DNA of 5,377 bases, from positions 1 through 5,377 of the forward strand of contig JALUXQ010000240.1 of the NCBI GenBank assembly GCA_027013265.1. The letters are read 5' to 3'. The translations under genes were made by a program, and so were the position numbers. Positions 1 to 5,377 of this stretch are shown piece after piece. This stretch comes from Campylobacteraceae bacterium (lineage in GTDB: Bacteria; Campylobacterota; Campylobacteria; Campylobacterales; Sulfurospirillaceae). Position 1 is the stretch's first letter. Each line of letters begins with the position of its first letter. Under the pieces are notes generated by a model. The model saw nothing but the letters and a program-made list of their open reading frames with translations. It was not told the DNA's origin and did no database searches.

Positions 1-3000
1 GATATTCCAGGTGGCAAAGAGATACCAAATGCCAAAAAATTTGACCTAGAAGATATACAAATTTCGCGTACAGGAGTATCCGCCAAATCACTTTTTGGAA
101 AGACAAAGGTTAATGTCTATCTTTTTGAGATGAAAAAAGGAGCAGGGTTTAACTTTGCATTGGAGCAAAATAACTTTAAATTTACAGAACTTTTAAAAGC
201 TGCTAAGAGCATTGATATATTAAATGGTGTATCGATTCCAAAAGCAGCACTTGTATTTTCGCAAAAGGGTTTTAGTGCAAAGAAAGAGGATATTCCTCAA
301 CCTGCAAGAAACTTTTTCAATAAGATATTTGGAGAGTCAAAAGTTACTATAAATATAAAACCAGGTATCGAGCTAATAGCACCATTTAGTAAAAAATCAT
401 TTGGAGTTATTGGAAAAGGGTTGCATAAAATAGGAGTTCAAGATGGCTCTATAGTCACAGGTGGAATTAGCGGTGTATTTGGCGGAACTCCAGGTTTTAC
501 TCTTAGTATCTTGATGGATAAACAAGGAAAAGCGAGCGGAATACCAAAGAAAGTTATCTCTTTTCCAGGTGTAAAAATCCCAGACTTTTTCTTAACTTGG
601 CAAGATTTAGATGTGGAAGCTGGAGCACAAGTTGACTTAAATGTAAAAGCGGGAAAAGATAGGTTGAAACTATACTCTAAAATTGGATTAGATTTTTCAC
701 AAGAGGGTGTTGGTATTAACATATCGGGAGCCATGAAAGGAAAGTGGAGAAAACCTTTTGGTATAAAACCACTTACGCTCTCACATGTGAAAATGGAAGT
801 AGGCATAAAAGATACAGGTGAGGTAAATGTCGGTTTTGCTGGTGATACTAAGATGGGTAGTACAAAATTGGACTTAGCCACAAATGTTGATATTTTACTT
901 GAAGATGCACTTCCTGATGGTGTAGCATTTTCAGCTTCTGTAAATAAATTGGGTGTTTCGGATATCCTGTCTATAACAGAGTCTGTGATGGGATTAAAAA
1001 AGAAATTGGATGTCAATGCATTGCCATTTTTTGAATTGCACAATGTTCATCTTGCATTTGCTACACCAGGAGCTAGTGACCCCCAGCTAGGCTTAGTTCG
1101 TGACGGACTTGCATTTAGAGGAAACTTCTTTTTTGCAGGAAAAGAGCTAGGTAAGATAAATGGAAGCGGAGGAGAAACAGGAGTTAAGTTTAGTGGAAGC
1201 ATTGCAGATTTAAATCTTGATATTTTAAAGTTTAAAAACAATAAAGTTAGTTTTAAGATAGATGAAACACCAGATGCAAAAATGACCTCAACCATAAAAC
1301 TTTTCGGAGCATCTCAAGCAGTCTTACTTGACCTGAACCCACCAAATCTTGAGTTTAGAATAAAAGATAATTTGGGTCACTTTGGACAAGCTAATCTGAA
1401 TGTTAAAGTTGATGGATTTGATTTAAGAAAAGGAACTTTTGATAAAAAAGCTGACATTGGACTGCTAGGTGATTTTAAATCAAACATAGCTCCTTGGATA
1501 GATCAAGAGATGAAGAAAGGGCTAAAAGAGCTTAATAGATCTGCTAACAAGAGGTTTGAAGATGATTATAAAGCGCTAAATAAGGCTAAAGCTAAAGTAA
1601 AAAAACTAAATAAAAAGATAAGAGATGTAAAAAGGCAAGATAATAGAGCTAAGCATAGAGCAGAGAGCAAACTAAATTCTGCCAAAAGAAGAGTTGCTCA
1701 TCTAAGAGGAGACTACAATCATGCAAGACATGAAGCAAGGCATTGTGGTCACTGGTATGACCATTGGGCGTGTTCAGTTGCTTGGCGTGCTACAGAGGCT
1801 ACTGAGTATGGTTTATATAAAGCAGCAGAAGCCACACTTAGCGCTGTTAAAAAAGTGGTGGCTTCTGCTCTGAGTTTAGATCCAAGATTGGCTGGCTTGG
1901 TTGCTGCCAAAGGTGTGGCACTAGGAACATTATCTGTAGCAAAAGCTGTAGTGAAGGTAGATCAGGATGCTCTAGATTTTGTTTTACATGGTATGGAAAA
2001 ACTGGTAGATGATGCCATAAAGCATGCACCTTTTAGTATAGAACAGGCTACTTTGGCGGGCGATTTGCGAGGGGCTTTGAAGCACGATGATCCACTTGTG
2101 CTTGATATGAAGTTTAAAGTTGTCGGACATGAAGAGAGAGTCTATTTTGCTATAAAATTGAAAGATTTAAAATTTGATGCTGAATCTTTTGCTCTTTTGC
2201 CTGCAATGGAGTTAAATGATCTTGTAAAAAGTGTATTAGGCAAGATTAGCCCTAAAGTTTCAAATTGGGTAGAGTCGCACATTGCTGAGAAACTTGCAGT
2301 TGCTGAAGATAGAGTCAGAAGAGAGGTGCAAAAATATGAGAAAAAGTATCAAACCGTACTTGATTCATATGAAAATCACTCTAAAAATTTTAGAAAAGGC
2401 TATAAAGATTTAAATGAAAGGAAGATTAAAATTATATCAACTTATCAGTTGACTGATTTAATGTCAGACAGTAAAACATTTAGGGATGAATATCTAGCTG
2501 TAGGTCATAGTGATTTATGTCTAGGTGTTGCAAACAATGGTTATGATGTTTTGCAAAAAAATTGCAACGATATACAAACAGAACAGTGGTCAACACAAAA
2601 GACAAAAGATGGGTATGTGAGACTTAAGTCAAAAGGTCTGTGTTTAAAAGCAAAAAAGATAAACCCTAGTAGAAAAAGTGGAGAGTTTTTGGTTATGTCT
2701 CAATGTATAGATGGAGATGATAAAGAGCAATGGAAAATCGAATCCTATGATGGTTTCTTTGATAGTATTATAAACAAATACTCCCAAAAGTGTTTGCATT
2801 TTGATAAGGAAAATGCAAATCCAAAAACTGCTCATGCCGTATGGACATCTTGCTTGGGGACTGATAGTCAAAATTTTAGGATTATAGAAGATGCCAAGAG
2901 ACCAACACACCATAAAGTAGATAAAAAAATTCAAGCTAAGAATGGATTGTGTTTGGGTGTAAAAGATGACTTTTACAGAAATTTAAGACATATAAACGGT

Positions 3001-3381
3001 GACCGCTATACGCCTTTTGGCGACTACAAGATGTTTATAGAAAAGATGTTGCAAAAGTTTAATGTGCTAGGTTCAGTCGATTGCGGAAGTTCCAATGCTG
3101 TGAAGTTTAACTACACAGAGAGGGTTAATGGTGATATTAAGCTTGTAGATGCCAATAACGGATGGTGTTTGGTTCCTTCAGAGCATAAGATTTTGCTTAT
3201 GCCATGTGACCATGGCAAGGATATGCTATGGAGAAACGATGTAGATGGCGAAAAAGCATTTACAATGTACAATACGAGTACTGATAAATGTCTTACTATA
3301 TCAGATAATAAGGGAGGTTTCGCTACCATGAAAAGATGTGATAGATCGCCTGAGCAGTCGATAGATTTTAGGCAGAGATAG
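1..3381 (+). CDS. Very large multidomain protein with C-terminal tandem ricin B-like lectin trefoils (5'-partial, start outside window)
   Basis: The frame is open from base 1 to TAG at 3379-3381, giving 1126 codons. The first in-window ATG (130) has no Shine-Dalgarno and is probably internal, so the true start and any signal peptide lie upstream. By codon counted from base 1: 1-500 is beta-rich, Gly/Lys-rich and unrecognised, with repeated motifs near 152-175 and 428-452 (a weaker copy at 684-707). Codons 505-578 are a highly charged, coiled-coil-like helix ending in a His/Cys-rich knot (574-591), followed by an Ala-rich helix (594-674). A beta patch (675-745) and another charged helix (752-813) follow. 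Codons 834-962 form a ricin B-like trefoil with QxW-like positions W863, W911 and F959, exactly 48 apart. Codons 979-1126 are a second, degenerate trefoil. Of 14 cysteines, 12 pair up within the six lectin repeats, suggesting disulfides and an extracytoplasmic location. Glycan binding is inferred; the ligand and the N-terminal function are unknown. Confidence 0.93.
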   Translation, partial: DIPGGKEIPNAKKFDLEDIQISRTGVSAKSLFGKTKVNVYLFEMKKGAGFNFALEQNNFKFTELLKAAKSIDILNGVSIPKAALVFSQKGFSAKKEDIPQPARNFFNKIFGESKVTINIKPGIELIAPFSKKSFGVIGKGLHKIGVQDGSIVTGGISGVFGGTPGFTLSILMDKQGKASGIPKKVISFPGVKIPDFFLTWQDLDVEAGAQVDLNVKAGKDRLKLYSKIGLDFSQEGVGINISGAMKGKWRKPFGIKPLTLSHVKMEVGIKDTGEVNVGFAGDTKMGSTKLDLATNVDILLEDALPDGVAFSASVNKLGVSDILSITESVMGLKKKLDVNALPFFELHNVHLAFATPGASDPQLGLVRDGLAFRGNFFFAGKELGKINGSGGETGVKFSGSIADLNLDILKFKNNKVSFKIDETPDAKMTSTIKLFGASQAVLLDLNPPNLEFRIKDNLGHFGQANLNVKVDGFDLRKGTFDKKADIGLLGDFKSNIAPWIDQEMKKGLKELNRSANKRFEDDYKALNKAKAKVKKLNKKIRDVKRQDNRAKHRAESKLNSAKRRVAHLRGDYNHARHEARHCGHWYDHWACSVAWRATEATEYGLYKAAEATLSAVKKVVASALSLDPRLAGLVAAKGVALGTLSVAKAVVKVDQDALDFVLHGMEKLVDDAIKHAPFSIEQATLAGDLRGALKHDDPLVLDMKFKVVGHEERVYFAIKLKDLKFDAESFALLPAMELNDLVKSVLGKISPKVSNWVESHIAEKLAVAEDRVRREVQKYEKKYQTVLDSYENHSKNFRKGYKDLNERKIKIISTYQLTDLMSDSKTFRDEYLAVGHSDLCLGVANNGYDVLQKNCNDIQTEQWSTQKTKDGYVRLKSKGLCLKAKKINPSRKSGEFLVMSQCIDGDDKEQWKIESYDGFFDSIINKYSQKCLHFDKENANPKTAHAVWTSCLGTDSQNFRIIEDAKRPTHHKVDKKIQAKNGLCLGVKDDFYRNLRHINGDRYTPFGDYKMFIEKMLQKFNVLGSVDCGSSNAVKFNYTERVNGDIKLVDANNGWCLVPSEHKILLMPCDHGKDMLWRNDVDGEKAFTMYNTSTDKCLTISDNKGGFATMKRCDRSPEQSIDFRQR
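1824..1869. repeat. Perfect 12-bp inverted repeat inside the large lectin-protein gene
   Basis: AGCAGAAGCCAC (1824-1835) and GTGGCTTCTGCT (1858-1869) are exact reverse complements separated by 22 bases. In mRNA they would form a strong hairpin in an otherwise AT-rich message. It lies in the Ala-rich helix just after the His/Cys knot, and no T-run follows it. It may be a chance product of Ala/Glu codons, or it may slow ribosomes or stabilise the transcript. Confidence 0.6.
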
Positions 3382-3384
3382 GAG
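3380..3384 (+). promoter_or_regulatory. Shine-Dalgarno (AGGAG) for the secretin gene, overlapping the upstream stop codon
   Basis: AGGAG ends five bases before ATG 3390, an ideal spacing, and its first two bases are the last two of the TAG that ends the lectin gene. This decides the start in favour of 3390 over the GTG at 3384. Ribosomes terminating on the first gene would sit on this site, which suggests translational coupling. No separate promoter is evident between the genes. Confidence 0.8.
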
Positions 3385-3389
3385 TGTTA

Positions 3390-5291
3390 ATGAAAATAAT
3401 ATTTAGTATATCATCTCTCGTTTTTATGGTGATTTTCTTGGGTGGATGTGCTACAACAACAGCAAGCATATCGACACCGCAAAAAACTATGAATATGCAA
3501 AAGATATTATCTAGTGGTTTAAAAATAGATAAGGGCGACAATGAAGTAATCATATTGATGAAAAAGGGTGTGAGACTGATTCAGCAAGGCAGTTATGCAA
3601 AGGCATCATCTGAATTTCGGAAAGGACTTAGACTTGATGCAACAAATGCGAATTTGCATTTTTTAAATGCCTTAACCTACCATATGAGATCTCTATCTGG
3701 TGATTCAAATATGCTCTCTTTGGCAGAAGCTGGATACTTAACAGCGCTAAGATTTGATAAGACAAATTACTGGGCAGCATATCTTTTGGGACACATATAT
3801 TTTGATGAACAGAGATATCTTGATGCCCAAAATGAGTTCTCGTATGGTCTCTTGTATGCACCAAATAATCCGCAACTTTTAAAGGCACTATCTATAGCTT
3901 CTTATTATGCCAAAGATGTTAGTACTAGCAGATGGGCAGCAAAAAAAGCGGTGAAATTTAAGCCAAAAAGTAGTTCGACTCTTAGGGCATTGATGTTTTC
4001 ACAAGCCGCTTCTGGTAAGTTTAAGGATGCTCATAACACACTTAAAAGATATACGCTGGCATTAAAAAATGATAATAAGATTAATCAGGCTTTAGCATTT
4101 CAAAGTGCAAACCAAAGATTGAGGGACTGGAAAAACTTTTACAAAGTAGCACAAAATGACAATATTTTTGGATCTTCTTCAGAATTTCAAAAAGAGTTCA
4201 TTGATGCAGGTAGTCAAAATTATTCTAACTCTAGCCCAGATGATACTCTTTCTAGTGATAGTAGCGATGGAAATATAGATTTAGGTCAAAAGAAACTAAG
4301 TTTTAAAGTCAAAAAAAACAGTGCCAAAAAGCCTGTTTTGCCAAGAATGACTCTTGTAGATGTAGTGATTTTAAGAACGCAAGAGATAAGGTCTCAAACA
4401 AAAGGTATCAATGTTTTACAATGGATGCAAGGAACTTTAACAGGTACGGCAGTCGAATACAACAGTAATAGTGCGAGTGGAACAAGAAAACTATCATTTG
4501 ATCCCCAGTTTCAACTATCTGGTGTGTTGCAATATAGTTTAAATATATTTAATGACGGCTCAAATAATGCTGAAATTTTAGCTAGACCATCTCTTTTGGC
4601 TATAGATGGTCAACAGTCTCAATTTTACTCAGGGGAGGTACTGCATGTTCAGCTTTCAAGTAGTAATGCAGATGGCTCTATGGTGGATATACCAATTGGC
4701 ATAAAACTAGATGTTACACCAAAATTTTATTCTAATGATATTGTACAGATAACAGTTCATGCTGAACGCTCCTTTTTGGAAACAGCATCAGAACTGGTTG
4801 GTTTCTCATCTTTTTCTCAAACGGCTAAAACTTCAGTTGATTCTGTGGCGGTTCTAAAACTCGGGGAGACATTGGTGCTTAGTGGATTGTCTGAAAATGA
4901 GAATAACAGAAATGAAAATGGCATACCTATCTTGAAAGATGTACCAGGTGTTCAATATGTAACTTCGAGAAAAGAGGCATTGCAGTCCAAAAAGTCTATT
5001 TTGATTCTTTTGACTCCAAGAAAAGCAAGGTATGCGAACAGAAATCTAAGCCCATCTCAGATAAGGCAAGAGTTAAAACAAAAAAGAGAGCAACAGACAA
5101 GATATACTAAAAATCTAAAAGATAAAGAGAAAATCCAAGTGACCAATATAGATGCGGCACTAGAACACATAGCTACAAATAATCCATTTTACAATCAATT
5201 TAGAAAGGGAGATATGCATCTTGATGCTTGGAATAATCAAGATACAATACTAGGCTCACTTGTGCGAACATTGGGATTTTTGTATTATTAA
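3390..5291 (+). CDS. TPR-containing outer-membrane secretin lipoprotein (type II/III secretion system secretin superfamily)
   Basis: This 633-residue protein starts at ATG 3390, five bases after an AGGAG; an in-frame GTG at 3384 overlaps that AGGAG and is unlikely. Residues 1-20 are a lipoprotein signal with lipobox LGGC and acylated Cys20; Ala at +2 favours outer-membrane sorting. Residues about 53-224 contain roughly five TPR-like helical pairs. Residues 225-315 are a linker, Ser/Asp-rich around 279-294. The secretin domain spans about 320-545: a first strand containing VDVVILR, the ARPSLLAIDG and FYSGE strand-turns, DIPIGIKLDVTP, the LGETLVLSGL strand, and the end motif GIPILKDVP followed by ILILLTPR. 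Residues 546-633 are a charged tail. Secretins form ring-shaped outer-membrane channels for type II/III secretion, type IV pili or filamentous phage. No N0/N1 domain is evident; the TPRs take that place. The specific system cannot be assigned (pilus or MSHA-type, Tad-type or dedicated export). The gene lies 8 bases after the lectin gene and is probably coupled to it. Confidence 0.93.
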   Translation: MKIIFSISSLVFMVIFLGGCATTTASISTPQKTMNMQKILSSGLKIDKGDNEVIILMKKGVRLIQQGSYAKASSEFRKGLRLDATNANLHFLNALTYHMRSLSGDSNMLSLAEAGYLTALRFDKTNYWAAYLLGHIYFDEQRYLDAQNEFSYGLLYAPNNPQLLKALSIASYYAKDVSTSRWAAKKAVKFKPKSSSTLRALMFSQAASGKFKDAHNTLKRYTLALKNDNKINQALAFQSANQRLRDWKNFYKVAQNDNIFGSSSEFQKEFIDAGSQNYSNSSPDDTLSSDSSDGNIDLGQKKLSFKVKKNSAKKPVLPRMTLVDVVILRTQEIRSQTKGINVLQWMQGTLTGTAVEYNSNSASGTRKLSFDPQFQLSGVLQYSLNIFNDGSNNAEILARPSLLAIDGQQSQFYSGEVLHVQLSSSNADGSMVDIPIGIKLDVTPKFYSNDIVQITVHAERSFLETASELVGFSSFSQTAKTSVDSVAVLKLGETLVLSGLSENENNRNENGIPILKDVPGVQYVTSRKEALQSKKSILILLTPRKARYANRNLSPSQIRQELKQKREQQTRYTKNLKDKEKIQVTNIDAALEHIATNNPFYNQFRKGDMHLDAWNNQDTILGSLVRTLGFLYY

Positions 5292-5321
5292 GTCCTCATA
5301 CATTGCGGTCAGGCACTTAGC

Positions 5322-5365
5322 GAGAGTCAAACAACATTTTGGCTCTCATCTTTCTATATCTTTTT
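5322..5365 (+). terminator. Probable rho-independent terminator after the secretin gene
   Basis: Thirty bases after the secretin stop, GAGAGTCAAA (5322-5331) can pair with TTTGGCTCTC (5338-5347) across a 6-base loop. This gives a 10-bp stem in RNA with one G-U wobble. It is followed by a T-rich but interrupted stretch ending in five T's (5361-5365). The position fits the end of the two-gene transcript. The U-tract is imperfect and the stem is only moderately GC-rich, so efficiency is uncertain. The opposite strand has no T-run after the hairpin, so it appears to act mainly in the forward direction. Confidence 0.55.
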
Positions 5366-5377
5366 GAAGTCATCTTT

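Noticed and set aside
130..132. ATG as the start codon of the large gene
   Set aside because: The frame is open back to base 1 with protein of the same character, and no ribosome binding site precedes this ATG.
438..1043. 201-codon antisense ORF on the minus strand
   Set aside because: It lies wholly inside the large + strand gene, which has a coherent protein sequence there. The antisense product is Ser/Pro/Phe-rich without any recognisable motif, as expected for a shadow frame of an AT-rich gene with few reverse-strand stops.
1047..1295. Shorter antisense ORF on the minus strand, along with similar ones at 1847-2029, 2644-2934, 3111-3329, 3368-3553 and 3628-3888
   Set aside because: All overlap convincing + strand domains (beta region, helical hairpin, lectin repeats, lipoprotein signal, TPRs). 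I saw no family motif in them.
3384..3386. GTG as the start codon of the secretin gene
   Set aside because: The G of this GTG is the last base of the AGGAG, so it would have no ribosome binding site of its own; ATG 3390 has ideal spacing and yields a clean lipoprotein signal.
5317..5377. 3' end of a minus-strand gene entering from the right edge
   Set aside because: At most 7 to 19 codons are visible in either open frame, too few to tell coding from chance, so it is not listed as a feature.
1..5377. CRISPR array, tRNA or rRNA gene, insertion sequence or transposase
   Set aside because: I saw no regularly spaced direct repeats, tRNA cloverleaf, rRNA-like sequence or transposase motif; coding sequence fills nearly the whole window.

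Overview
The window carries a compact two-gene unit on the + strand and almost no non-coding DNA. Base composition is AT-rich (roughly one third GC by eye), and Arg is mostly AGA and Leu mostly TTA/CTT/CTA. With a diderm-type secretin lipoprotein, this suits a low-GC Gram-negative. A Campylobacterota (Sulfurimonas/Arcobacter-like) origin is my guess from composition and style only; nothing in the window is a taxonomic marker.

Bases 1-3381: the 3' part of a very large gene (1126 codons visible, open from the first base, so its true start lies upstream). In order, the product has a long beta-rich region with internal repeats, a highly charged helical hairpin whose tip is a His/Cys-rich knot, a second beta-rich and helical segment, and two tandem ricin B-like beta-trefoils (six repeats, each with a Cys pair). 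I do not recognise the N-terminal family. The lectin-like C-terminus and paired cysteines point to an extracytoplasmic, glycan-binding protein.

Bases 3390-5291: a 633-residue outer-membrane lipoprotein of the secretin superfamily. It has a clear lipobox, about five TPR-like repeats where secretins usually carry N0/N1 domains, a Ser/Asp-rich linker, the C-terminal secretin pore domain and a charged tail. Its Shine-Dalgarno overlaps the stop codon of the first gene, so the two are probably co-transcribed and translationally coupled.

Bases 5292-5377: a short downstream stretch with a hairpin followed by a T-rich run, a probable transcription terminator for the pair.

Working hypothesis (inference): the secretin is the outer-membrane gate, or part of one, that exports or displays the giant lectin-like protein. 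No ATPase, inner-membrane platform or pilin gene is in the window, so the rest of any such machine would be upstream or elsewhere.
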